This document shows, piece by piece, positions 1-10,793 of a DNA stretch of 64,000 nucleotides. Numbering within the stretch: the stretch's first letter is position 1; each line of letters starts with the position of its first letter. Under the pieces are notes generated by a model. The model was not told the DNA's origin and made no database searches. It saw only the letters and a list, made by a program, of their open reading frames with translations. A program made the position numbers and the translations under genes. The stretch is from Conoideocrella luteorostrata (Eukaryota > Ascomycota > Sordariomycetes > Hypocreales > Clavicipitaceae), in the NCBI GenBank assembly GCA_032433595.1, contig JASWJB010000206.1, forward strand, positions 1 through 64,000, in the 5' to 3' direction.

Positions 1-209
1 AAAAAACCTACCCATAGTCCCGGCGGCCCAAAACGCGGCAGCGGCAGTCATTAGTGTCCGCTGCGGATCCGTCCAAATTTAGCTATTACTTCACAACTGC
101 CGCGGGCGAATATACAAATACTATAGATCTTGACACAAGCAAATTTTAGAACCTGAAAATTGTATCGAGTCCATGTATCAATAGACATTCTGAAAACGTA
201 CTCTTCGAT

Positions 210-2575
210 ATGAGCGCCAGTGCGACCTTGACCGCTATCATCTTGACTGGTAGTGCACTCTTCAAGATTGTACAGGGAAAGGGTGGCAATAAATGGCTAT
301 CACCAGAATATACTTCCTTGTTTTCGGTTCCTTTGCTAATTCCCCCAGAGATAAAACCGCTTGAGTGAGTATACATAGGTTGCTTGAGCTGTCTCGCCCT
401 TGCAACCTTGTTTCTCGCTCCTGATCTGAGCTTGGCTGATCGTTTTCGTGGGTTTCTAGGTCTTACGTGAACCCGGAGACCAAAATGGCGATTGACTTTT
501 TTCAGTTGAATATCACCGCATTCGAGAAACAAGTTTATCCAGACTTAAAGAAAGCTCAGCTTGTTGGGTACAATGGAATGTTCCCCGGCCCAACCTTCAG
601 GGTCACACGAGGACGAGAGAGTGTCGTTCGCGTCGTGAATGAATATAGTAAGCAACAGCTCGTTTTTTTTTCTTTGCCGCCCATCTAACATGAGTGCTTG
701 AAGGCCGTCCTACAGTAGTGCACCTGCATGGATCTTACACTCGTCCTGTCTGGGATGGCTGGGCAGAGGACATCATCCAGCCAGGCCAATACAAGGATTA
801 TTACTATCCCAATGCCAACACGGCCAGGACTATGTGGTATCATGGTATTTTAGCACACGCAGTATATATCTACTTCAATCCATGCTAATAACATATATAG
901 ATCATGCGGCCGGAATTACAGCACTGAATGCCTATAGCGGCTTGGCAGGATTTTATATCGTCGAGGACCCTGAAGTAGAAGCAGGCCTGCGTCTTCCACA
1001 AGGCACGTACGACATACCTTTGGCACTTGCGGCAAAGCAATATACCAAAGATGGAGATCTCACCGCAGTGGCTGATGAGCACGATAACTTATATGGTGAC
1101 ATTATTGAGGTTAACGGACAACCCTGGCCGTTGTTAAATGTCGAGCCACGCAAGTATCGGTTTAGAATTCTGAACACGGCTCTCAGCCGCACATTTGTTC
1201 TCAGTATCGTCTCCGAATCCAAGGTCACCTCACGGGACGACAAGGAAGCCAGTGACGCGGCAGGGGGTATCCCGTTTACCGTTGTGGCCTCTGATGCTGG
1301 TTTTATGAGTTCTGCAATAACCACATCAAAATTAGTTACCGCCATGGCAGAGAGATGGGAGATTATTTTTGACTTTTCGCCCTTTGCTGGTCAGAATTTA
1401 ATGATGAGAAATGAGCGAAAAGTATTTGCGGACGACGACTTTCCTGCAACGGACAAGGTTCTTAGATTTACCGTAGGACACAAAGTTTCTTCATCTGACA
1501 ACAACGAATCTCTTCCAACGTCTTTAGTATCTCTTGATATTCCCAAGACAGGTTCCAAGATTGACCGCATTTTCAAGTTTGAAAAGAAGTTAGTTTCTCC
1601 AAAATCTGAGAAGAGACTACTGGCAACTAATTGGCTGTATAGGCACGGCACATACCTGATCAATGGTGTAGGATTCGCAGACGCGGAGAACCGAATCATA
1701 GCGAATCCGCCCAGGGGCAAGACAGAGATATGGTCACTCGAGAACCACAGTGGAGACTGGAGCCATCCGGTAAGGTTACTTGAGCCCAACGGGATATTTA
1801 TCACCTACAGTTACCGTACTAACGTCACGTGTAGATTCACATCCATATGGTTGATTTCCAGATTCTATCCCGCGACAAGGGTCGGGGCAAGATTGAGCCT
1901 TACGAGAAAGTTGCACTCAAAGATGTTGCCGTGCTCGGCCCAAAAGAAAGTGTGGGTTGCACAGGGTGTGCAACAGGTGATCTAGATCAACTGCTTCAAA
2001 ATAGAATATATTCAATAAGTCAAGTAGGTTATCTAAGAAGGAAGAAAAGAAGTCATCGTGGAAGGCACGATATCGTCGTATAAATATCGTGGCTTAAAGG
2101 TGACCACGTGATAGGCTCCGTGCTTCCTATTGTGCTTGGCGGCATTCCAACAGAAAGAGTCACAGTGGCAATTAAGTTTGCGCCTATGGAAGGACTATAC
2201 ATGTTCCATTGCCACAACCTGGTCCATGAAGACCATGACATGATGGCCGCATTCAACGTCAGCAACCTGGCAAGTGTCGGCTACGAAGACTTTGATCTAA
2301 AGTTTTCTAATCCACTTGACAAAGAATGGAGAGCACAAGACATTTCGGGCCTAAATGCTGCAGGGATCAAAGGCCAAATTCTCCCTCGGTTTGCCTCTAC
2401 AAAGGCTTACCGAAATATCACGGAGATTGACGAGAAGTTGAACCAGTATTGGGCAAACCGCACAGATGACGCCAGTATTTCCTCACCGCAGGTGTACCCG
2501 CCTACACGGAGAGCAGTCGGAATATATTTCCTGGTCACACTTGCATTACTCTACAGCTTAAGTCTCTTGCCGTAA
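210..2575 (+). CDS. bilirubin-oxidase-like multicopper oxidase, probably secreted or GPI-anchored
   Basis: Model exons are 210-364, 460-647, 695-844, 901-1769, 1835-1949 and 2154-2575, giving 632 aa with one continuous frame. The family oxidises phenolics or tetrapyrroles with reduction of O2 to water. Copper-ligand motifs are visible in order: HLHG (about nt 718), WYHDH across the 844/901 junction, HPIHIH across the 1769/1835 junction, and HCHNLVHEDHDMM near nt 2208-2245. The central part (GDIIEVNGQPWP, PRKYRFR) is characteristic of bilirubin oxidase-type enzymes rather than classic laccases. The N-terminus has a hydrophobic signal-like stretch, and the C-terminus ends in a hydrophobic segment that would suit a GPI signal. 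A 202-bp LTR-like insertion lies at 1951-2152. Unspliced, it brings a stop at 2081-2083; spliced exactly, it leaves the frame intact. Whether the gene is functional therefore depends on that splicing. Confidence 0.8.
1951..2152 (+). mobile_element. solo LTR-like element inside the oxidase gene (copy 1)
   Basis: A 202-bp element starts TGTGGGTTGC and ends GGCATTCCAACA. It is flanked by a 5-bp direct duplication, GAAAG, at 1946-1950 and 2153-2157. TG...CA termini, a 5-bp target duplication and an internal GTATAAATA box near 2078 fit a Copia-type solo LTR. A second copy lies at 2792-2987 in the same orientation. No internal retrotransposon domain is present. Confidence 0.8.
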
Positions 2576-2791
2576 AATGCAACGCTTGGTATTCTTCATT
2601 GGTACTTTCTGCGCGCGTCATGATCCATTACAGTCAAAACTCCAAAATTCTACATTAATGTTTCAAATATAATAGAATTTATCTTTGTGCTGTTAGTCTA
2701 GGGATCGACGACCAGGATGCTCACTTGAAATGGTCAGATGCTGACATCAAAGAAAGATAAATGCGCTAGCATCAGCCAGTCGATGGGTACC

Positions 2792-2987
2792 TGTGGGTTG
2801 CACAGGGTTGCCGTGCAAGTGATCTAGATCAAATACTTCAATTGAATATATTCATAAGTGTCTGTTATCTAAGAAGAAGAAAAGAAGTCATAGTGGAAGG
2901 CACGATATCGTCGTATAAATATCGTGGCTAGAAGGTGACCACGTGACGGGCTCTGTGCTTCCTATTGTGCTTGGCGGCATTCCAACA
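2792..2987 (+). mobile_element. solo LTR-like element (copy 2)
   Basis: A 196-bp relative of the element at 1951-2152 with the same termini. It has its own 5-bp target duplication, GTACC, at 2787-2791 and 2988-2992. Differences from copy 1 are small indels and substitutions, mostly in the first 100 bp; the last 110 bp is nearly identical. Different target duplications show two independent insertions rather than one segmental duplication. Confidence 0.8.
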
Positions 2988-3080
2988 GTACCGCTGCTCA
3001 CCGTTACGGCGGATTAATCTTGAAACATACACGTAGATAGGCACTTGTGTAGTCTAGGTCAGCCCCATGTGCCTAAATAA

Positions 3081-5087
3081 ATGCCGGCATTGCAGTGGCC
3101 AGGTTCTTTTGTGAGAAGCCACAACATCTTTGTTGGTGGCAAACTCCAGCGCCGTCGCAGTCTAGTTCATCATCCGCCTTGCATTTTTAATGCTCCAGCG
3201 ACCAAGAGAAAGCGAAGGCGCAATGAGACTCGCATTCTTGAGCTCGAAAAAAAGCTGGAAGAAGTCCGCCAGTCGGTGTCGATGAGCCACAGTATCGGCC
3301 AGCAGGCTTCTACAGCCTCTGGAGTCTCAACATCAACGACACCGACAAGCTTTGACGAGATTATTGGGCTCCTCCCCCCTGGCGCTGCTCCAACCTGGCT
3401 GAGGGCGCCAGTCTCCCGCGAAGAGGTCGAGCAGGTATCCTTTCCGCAGGATCCTGTTACGCGTGGTCTCGTCCAGCTGTCTACCGCTAGCGAACTCTGT
3501 GTTAAATTCTGCGAAGAGCTACTCCCACGATATCCCCTGGTTCTACCCCCGTCCCCTTTGTCACTGCCAGTCCTTCGTCAACATCATCCGGCTCTTTTTC
3601 GTGCAATTCTAGCTACGGCATCAAGTAGCTACAGCCCGGACCATTGGAGGCTGCTCTTTGGAGATGCAGAACGATATGTCGTGGAACAGGCAACCATAAC
3701 TGGCAAAAAGTCTCTTGACCTTGCTCAAGCGGCCATAGTTCTCGCGACTTGGAGTTATCCGCCTGATAGGTTCGAAGACCTCAATTTCAGCCAATTCGCC
3801 AACATTGCAGCCAACATTGTGATCGATCTGCGGTCATCGGGCGACGAAAGATATCACATTCCGGCCGAGCACAATTGTACACAAACGGAAGTTGACTTGG
3901 AAGCTGCAAGGACTTTTTTGGCCAGCTATTTTCTCTGCTCCAGGTAAGTTGCGACGCTTGATACAGCAGACCAGGGGTTTGCCTTTAGTAATATTGCGCA
4001 GCATCGCAATGTCTTTTCATCGGCCAAGCATCATTCGCTACGGTTCATGGGTCGGAGACTGCATAGATCTTTTAGGTTCCCCATCAAGCGTGCACATTGG
4101 AGATCGTCGCCTAGCCGCCTGGGCCCAGCTGCAAGCGCTCGCTGAAGAGAATCTGACAATGGCCGGGCTCAATGAGGGCTCGTCCATCAATTCCTCCGAC
4201 CCACGAACGTTGTTCGTATTGAAGAACGGCTATGAGCGAGCGAAAACCTGGAGAAAACATCTTCCCAGCGACATCATGATGGGTATGACAAACCTGGATC
4301 TCGTTTCAGAGACTGGCTAACAGCCGCAGAAACCCTCGATATTCACTACCACGTTATTCTTCTCAACCTCTGCCAGCCAGGTCTCTATAGCAGTCACAAA
4401 TCTCGCGATTTTCGACCGCCTTATGCTATTAGTGTCTATGACGCACCGGAAGGCTCCGCGCAAGAGTCTCTCCAACTCGTCCATGCACGCATGGAGTGTA
4501 TGCATATCGCGCGAACACTCATCAATTTGTTTCTTAACCTTTCCGCAGAAGAACTGCGACAAGTTCCTGTGGTAGTTTTCACCAGGATGATGTACGCAGT
4601 CGTGGTTCTCACAAAAGCAGAGAAGTCCTTCTCGCTCTCCGGTGCGGCCAGCAATAACGGTAACAGCGAGTCCATCTCAACGACTGATCTACTTCATTGT
4701 ATTCTCAGTAGACTCTCCTCAGCCGCTGACGGGTGTCAGTACCGTAATCCTGCCATTTTCTTCGCCGTACTGCGAAGATTGCTTTGCAGCATCGGGGATG
4801 GTAGTCCCCAGCTACTCTCCACCCAGGATCAAGTCATTGAACCACTTATGAACTTAGCAATAAGTCAAGCAAGACACGATATTTCAGTAGAACAGGATAA
4901 TTACCCGCCCGTCGAGTCTCGGGCTTTTGACTTGGAGTCGATGTTTTCATCAAAACAAACGGACCCCTTCTTCGTTCCACCTTTTCCGTTAGACGACGCA
5001 ATGCATCCCATTCCTGGCAATGCATCAACTGATGCTACCGCAATCATGCTCTGGAACAGTATTCTCGGCGACGAAGCTTTCCCGTGA
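3081..5087 (+). CDS. fungal-specific transcription factor, N-terminus incomplete (possible pseudogene)
   Basis: Visible are a basic stretch after a single Cys (CIFNAPATKRKRRR), a short coiled coil (ILELEKKLEEV) and a long middle-homology-type region, as in Zn2Cys6 regulators. The first five cysteines expected of the zinc cluster are absent in every frame upstream. An intron at 3944-4001 joins LCS to SIAMSF cleanly. Near 4282-4322 the frame changes: the first frame stops at 4318-4320 and the protein continues in another frame from about 4308-4323 to 5087. Explaining this needs either a 41-nt intron (4283-4323), which is very short, or an indel. The upstream neighbour is an LTR insertion ending 93 bp before the modelled start. 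Target genes cannot be inferred. Confidence 0.6.
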
Positions 5088-5817
5088 ATTCTGTCACCGT
5101 CTTACCGATGTCGGCATTATGGTACTCAACAACGACGAGTGATTTTTTGAAGCAGTATTACGGGGAAAGGACCGCTCCAACTGAAGTGAAAGTCTCTACG
5201 AAGCTGCAATCCAGCTTTCTCCGCCCGCCCTTTTCCTGGCCAGTCGCTTGGCAGTAGTAGGTAACAGGTCCACATCCCCTTGTAGCTAGACTTCATGAGA
5301 TAAGACTACATATACTCTGGCATGCGCATGAGACTTTTCGATAGACCCTAGTTTTGCCTTGATTGGAACAACCATGTTCAACCGACCACCTGCTGGAATA
5401 CAAGGGAACTGTCCACAAGTCGTCGTCATTGAGAGCTTCAATAATGATTGGAAGTTATCTTCGTCCACGGAAAACTAACAATACGGACCTTGATCGTCAA
5501 GAGTCGCAGAAGCTGCAATCCTTGCTGCGCTGACTTTCTGGCATTACTCAAAGCATCGCAAACGAGAGTCAGACAACGAGTGGTAATCTATTACCCAGTT
5601 GGAAGCAGGCGGTTAGCGCCGACCATTAACCATGTGTCTACCAACAACGCAATTTGAACGCGGCGCCATGCCATATCCTATCTTAATGACCAAGCGACAA
5701 TTAAAGCTTATGCTCTCGCGGTTACTCATGCTAGGCTAATAGAGGTTACTACCACTGTTGAGGCGAGTATTATGGATCCTATTTACACAGGTACCTGCCT
5801 CGGTATTCCACTGTCCT
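5088..5817. other. intergenic, no gene seen
   Basis: A 730-bp spacer between two convergent genes. I see no coding, RNA or repeat signal here. Confidence 0.5.
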
Positions 5818-7473
5818 TTATTCCGTCTCTGCCATCATTCTTACCAAGTAAAAATCGTCATTGTCACCATTCGTATTCGTCACCGTCACTCCCGGCAAAG
5901 GTATCGACTCCCGCGTGGGCCCATACGAGTGCACGTGGGTACGATACTCATCTTCTTCATGTCCCAGATTCACACCATCTTCCATTTCCCCATACTTGTG
6001 CCAGCTCCAATAGTCTTTACTCAAGTCATGGTTCTTTTCCACGCGCAGTTCTTGATATTCTCCGTAGTCTTCGTCGTCCTCCGACACTTCGCCCACCTCC
6101 TCCACAACAAATTTGTTTCCCGTGGCAGGCCCGAAGCCGTAGGGAAAGTACTTCGAGGCTTTTGCCAACACCGCTGCTTTCGCACGTTGCTTGTCGCCCT
6201 CGTACTGATGTTCTGGGCTCAACTTGGCGTGAGGCTTGCTTGTGCGCCTATTAGTCCATTGTCTTGGGTCGTCTGGAATATAATCAAGGAAATTTGCGTT
6301 ACGATCACCCCAATCGAGATGAATCACATAGACAGGTAGTATCTGCGAGGGGTCGAACACGATGTACTCCAGATTGCTGTTTCCGATATGAGAATCTGCC
6401 CCCCAATACGGCTTGGACTGCGTACGCCAGTCATCTTCCCGAAACATAAGTCTACTTCTTCCCATCAGTGTCGCGCAAACCAATAGCTTGACGCCAAAGT
6501 ATTCGTGTGGCTTCGTCTTGGTACACAACCAGTCTGTATACGATAAACTGAAGTGAGGATCGGGGGAGCTGTATATACCCCGGCCGTAAGTGGCACCGCA
6601 CCTAACGCCATGTACCTCACTTGTGGCGGGATTCATCATACCAGGTCGGAGGAATCCATTTGTAATAATACTGGGCACGAAACGGCGCTGAGTTCCGTGA
6701 TATGTAATATGCGGCTTGGACAAGTGATCCACGTAGTCAGATACCCGGGTGGAATGGCGCAGTGCCTCTGGCACGTATTTGCGTAATGCTCCCAAAGAAA
6801 GCTTAGAAAGTTCATCACGCAATTTTTCTTGACACATGTCGAATTTGAGAGCATGGTCCTTGCGCAAGACCTCTTCGACATGCTGAACCCGGTATCCACC
6901 AGAAATTAGCTTTGCTATGTCCTGAGGTGTCTTCCCGAGGTACTTTCTCGCTATTTCACTAGCAGACAGCTTGGAGAGATCAACTCTTGCTTTGGTCTGA
7001 AATGGCAATGCGGATTCAGGCTGTGGCGATTTGGAAGGGCTGCGTTTCAAGCGTTCAGCTCGAAAAACGTCCAGTTGCCGGCGGGTTTCTTCGACCAAAA
7101 GCGAAACAACTTTCGTGTACTCAAACACGCTCCCATCGTATGTATCAAACCAGGTGCGGAATCTCTCTGGGCTGTTTTCCAGGATGGTTCCTTGAACTAT
7201 TTCTCGAAGACGGCGTCGAAGTCCGTCCACCGCATCAATAGGCATTTCGGTGTTCACGATGTCCCAATTGACTGGTGCAACTGGGTAATATGGACCAGGA
7301 GTAATGTAGAGCGTCATCTCATCATAACTGAACGAAGCGACGCCCTCAAGCGGAGCATCCCAGCGCCGCTCTTCGCTGATGTAGCCCGCCACCACGAGCT
7401 CATCAGTCTCCTCATCGCGAATCAATGAGAGTTGGATGAGGTGGTCCTCCGATAAATTAATCTCCGGGGACAT
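5818..7473 (-). CDS. PARP-like ADP-ribosyltransferase with RWD/UBC-like N-terminal region
   Basis: A single-exon model of 551 aa starts at the first in-frame ATG (7473-7471). The frame stays open upstream to 7521, so a short 5' exon is possible. Residues about 1-140 look like an RWD/UBC-like fold (PGPYYPVAPVNW, then DGLRRRLREI). Residues about 250-390 form a PARP catalytic region: HGT with His259, GRGIYSSPDPHFSLSY with Tyr301, and LEYIVFDPSQILPVYVI with Glu369. This is the H-Y-E arrangement expected of enzymes able to transfer ADP-ribose from NAD. A highly acidic region (VSEDDEDYGEY) follows in the last 100 residues. The closest resemblance is to the PARP6/8/16-like group found in fungi. Substrate and chain length are unknown. 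Confidence 0.75.
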   Translation of the reverse strand: MSPEINLSEDHLIQLSLIRDEETDELVVAGYISEERRWDAPLEGVASFSYDEMTLYITPGPYYPVAPVNWDIVNTEMPIDAVDGLRRRLREIVQGTILENSPERFRTWFDTYDGSVFEYTKVVSLLVEETRRQLDVFRAERLKRSPSKSPQPESALPFQTKARVDLSKLSASEIARKYLGKTPQDIAKLISGGYRVQHVEEVLRKDHALKFDMCQEKLRDELSKLSLGALRKYVPEALRHSTRVSDYVDHLSKPHITYHGTQRRFVPSIITNGFLRPGMMNPATSEVHGVRCGATYGRGIYSSPDPHFSLSYTDWLCTKTKPHEYFGVKLLVCATLMGRSRLMFREDDWRTQSKPYWGADSHIGNSNLEYIVFDPSQILPVYVIHLDWGDRNANFLDYIPDDPRQWTNRRTSKPHAKLSPEHQYEGDKQRAKAAVLAKASKYFPYGFGPATGNKFVVEEVGEVSEDDEDYGEYQELRVEKNHDLSKDYWSWHKYGEMEDGVNLGHEEDEYRTHVHSYGPTRESIPLPGVTVTNTNGDNDDFYLVRMMAETE

Positions 7474-8775
7474 CTGCTCATTGGCGGGTAAGCGACCGTT
7501 TCGAATAGCTGCCTGGCACAAGATAGTGACGGGTCAATGAGATAGACGATTGTATTCAGTGGTAGCTGTTGTAGTTCGTCGGTTTACGTAGAGTACTTGA
7601 GTGCTGTGCCAGTTGTATAGCGTGCAACGCCACCTCGAACGATTGAGCGAGACGCCATGGCGGAATATAAATGACCGATAGATAGTACCGGCACGTCGAC
7701 CATCAAATTCGCCGTTTGACTCAGAGACAACCTCAGCTGCTCCAGGCAGACAAAAGACAGGACTAGTTTCGAACTATTGCTGGGAAATGCGGGGAGCCCC
7801 CTTCAGTCAGTCAGCCTCACGCAGTGCTTTGCCCCGCAAGTTCATCGCACTCCGCACCTAATTCAGCCAGTGATGACAATGCAGAAGGTGCTACGGGCCA
7901 TTGCTTACATTGAATTGCTTGCTGAGTCTGAAGGCATTCGTGAGCATGGGAGATGTTATTGTTGTAACATAGTTCGATTTGACAGATGAATACGCTTATG
8001 GTAGTGTCAGAAGAATGCAAAATATAACGGGATGATTAGACCATGGTAGGATTACGGTGAGATCAAACCAGTCAGAGTCAGATCGAGTACACAGTAATAC
8101 TAGAGATACTGGAGAATTTGTATCATTAACTTATTTTCCCGTTCTAAGTGACGCGAATAAGCTTTCGATACACTAAGTCGCGGCTTCAAGCATGTTGGTT
8201 ATAGGGTAGCTTAGTCCAAACTGATATCGACCTCCATTTCATCAGACGACCGACAAAAGTCACGAGAAGTAAAATTCGGCACGAATTGGGCATAATTATA
8301 CAAGCGTCTACAAATCAACAACAGAGTCACTGTGGACTTAAATATGCCATGTCAGAACAGTGATTGCCTCGTATGCGATCAGCCACTCAATGCTAGTAGT
8401 GAAAAAATATATATCAAGGGCAGCTGCTTCGCAGAGGAAAAAATGATAGCTATCGTTGTGGCTAGTAAGCTCGCCATATATGACTTCCGTAGCGCCTCAA
8501 ATTCATGTAGCCAATGTTTTCTTTAATTTGACATTATTAAGCGTGAATAGTGCTAAATGTATAATACATGCATTACATACGTATACTGAACTCCCCCTCT
8601 ATTTTTGGCGCCAATTTGCCGTTCGATAGGTATTAATACATGCAGTGTCCCGCCTTCCCCACGGCCATTTTTCTACATGCTGTATTGCCATTTGTGTTTA
8701 ACCGAGGTAATTTAGAAAATATGCTGACACCTTAGGAAGTGGTAATTATGGCCTTTTTTATGCGCGATGCAGCGT
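7474..8775. other. intergenic, no gene seen
   Basis: About 1.3 kb between the promoter of the PARP-like gene and the 3' end of erg6. It is AT-rich from 8030 on. A small open frame at 8332-8526 has no recognisable feature. Confidence 0.4.
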
Positions 8776-10119
8776 TCACTGGCTTGGCTTGCGACCTACC
8801 ATAAGGTACATAGGGGTAAAAAGCTTATCGCGACCGCCAGCAACGAGACAGTCAGCAGCGACCGCTAAGCTATCGGCAGTCTTCTTGGTACCGGCTGGGG
8901 CAAGTCGTAAAGTTTCCAAGAGACCGGCCAGATTGTGAGCAATTGTACGGCCCCAGGTAGTCATACGAACAATGGTGAAGATGTCGCCAATACTCTGGAT
9001 GTAGCGAAGCTCTCCAGACAAAGGCCAGTACCAAGGTGATGGGTCAGGGCGGTTGGCAAGATCCTCATGGCGTAAGAGCTCGAAGCCAGCGGCCTTCATG
9101 GCATCCAAGGCCTCGGACACTTTACACATGTTGGAGATACCGTCACCCTGCTCAATACCCAGACGGATTTCGCGGTGGCGCAGGTTGTCGTTGTCGTACT
9201 CGTCAGTCATAAGCCACTCGTATACACCAAAGACGCCGCCGGGCTTCAGGACACGAAATATCTGGCTGTAGATGCCCTCGAGAGTAGGAGCGTGGACGGT
9301 AGCTTCAATGGCGTAGACGGCGTCAAATGTGTTCTCGTCAAACGTCATTTGCTGCACATTGGGTTAGCGTTAACTCAGTTGCCTTGACGGACAGCGAAAC
9401 AGGTATTTAAGACTCACCATAAAGTCGCCCTTGACAAAGTCAAGCTGCCCGGAAAGGCCCTCCTTCTGAGCGTAATGAGTAGCGCGGTCAATCTGGTAGT
9501 CGTTGTTGTTCAAACCAGTGATGTGGGCACCGGTGAACTTGGCGATCTCTCGAGCAGGACCACCAACACCACAGCCAACGTCGAGGACCTTCATGCCTTC
9601 CTGGATGCCAATGCTGTGGGCAAGGTAATGCTCGTGGCGGGCGATGGCCTGGTAGAAGGGCTCGCCATGGGCGAAACGACAGAAGTGGAACGACTGACCC
9701 CATCCGTACTCGTAAATATCGGTAGCGAGGTTATAGTAACTGCACAGAGTGTTAAGTTTGATCCTCGGCGACATGTGCAATACATCTTGCAGGCGCACTA
9801 AAACCTACTGTCTGGTCAAGGTAGCGTATTCGGCAGTGCGAGCCTGCAAATTGATTGTCAGCGATTGGGTTAGTTGATTGAGCTTCCCAGTCTCACTTCA
9901 ACGTACAGCACGCTCTTCAGCAGTTTCGTTCTCGGCAGGCTTGTTATCCCAATGCTTGAAGTACTCGTCAACGGCAGCCTTCTTGGCATCGTGACCCTTG
10001 GAGAACATGGCGGAAATACCACCGCGAGCCTGTGCGGATTTGCCGTGCATGGCCTTGTTGAAGGCGGCATCGCGGACGCGGTCCTCACGTTCGAGGCTTG
10101 AACTACTAGAAGCAACCAT
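8776..10119 (-). CDS. erg6: sterol 24-C-methyltransferase
   Basis: Exons on the minus strand are 10119-9907, 9843-9809, 9739-9418 and 9351-8776, giving 381 aa, normal for fungal Erg6. The enzyme transfers a methyl group from S-adenosylmethionine to C-24 of zymosterol in ergosterol synthesis, at the ER or lipid droplets. The SAM-binding glycine motif [10 protein letters not shown] is at residues 134-143. The sterol-binding signatures [11 protein letters not shown] (about 92-102) and [10 protein letters not shown] are intact. The C-terminal sterol-methyltransferase domain ends [13 protein letters not shown]. Joins such as TR-HYYNLATD and GDFM-QMTFDEN restore the family sequence exactly, which supports the intron calls. 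It is divergent from slt11. Confidence 0.95.
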
Positions 10120-10793
10120 GTTGAAGGTTATCAGGGTGTTTTAGACCAGAGGAATACAGTGAAGGACAAGAGTTGAACACAGTAGAGTCTGCCTCGTTGG
10201 AAAGACAAAGCAGGAAGACGACGAAGGGGCACGGACAGGAGATAAATGGTAGAGGGAGAGGATAGAGGAAGTTTTATTACTGCCCCGTTTCTCGTCGCCT
10301 CACATGCAACTAAAGCCAAATTTCAACGGAGGCCTTTTTCCCTCCTTGTCGACGACCCCTGACATATTGGGCCACATTGAGGGGACCCCATTGGGCAATC
10401 TCAGATTTCTGCGCCGTCGCCTGCATTTTTTGCCGATGGCAATATGCAGAAAGGCACTAGTACGTTTTGGGGTGCATCGTATACTAGTAACAATATGGGC
10501 AGCGGTGTACTCTGTACGGAGTACGGAGTAGAGAGGGCGGGTACGAATACGAACTCGAGCCGTCTAACAGTTTGCCAAGCACGGACTAGTGAACTTGTTC
10601 ATTTTCCAAACGTACCCCACTTATTCTATCCTATCGATAAGCCCTGTTTTCTTGCCAACTCGCCCCAAAATTAGTCAGCAGAGTCTTTGCTAGTTGTGGC
10701 GAAGGACGAAGTCAGCTACCGATATGTTGGGCGAGCGGTCGTGGTTTTTTTTGCTTCAGCAGCAATCCACACACTACAAACACCTACATCACG
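10120..10793. promoter_or_regulatory. shared divergent promoter region of erg6 and slt11
   Basis: A 674-bp spacer between two divergent start codons. It contains one dense copy of the dispersed word TACGGAGTACGGAGTA at 10515-10530. I cannot assign individual operators. Confidence 0.4.

Noticed and set aside
2576..2791. Internal part of a retrotransposon between the two LTR copies
   Set aside because: The two copies have different target duplications and only 640 bp between them, most of it oxidase coding sequence.
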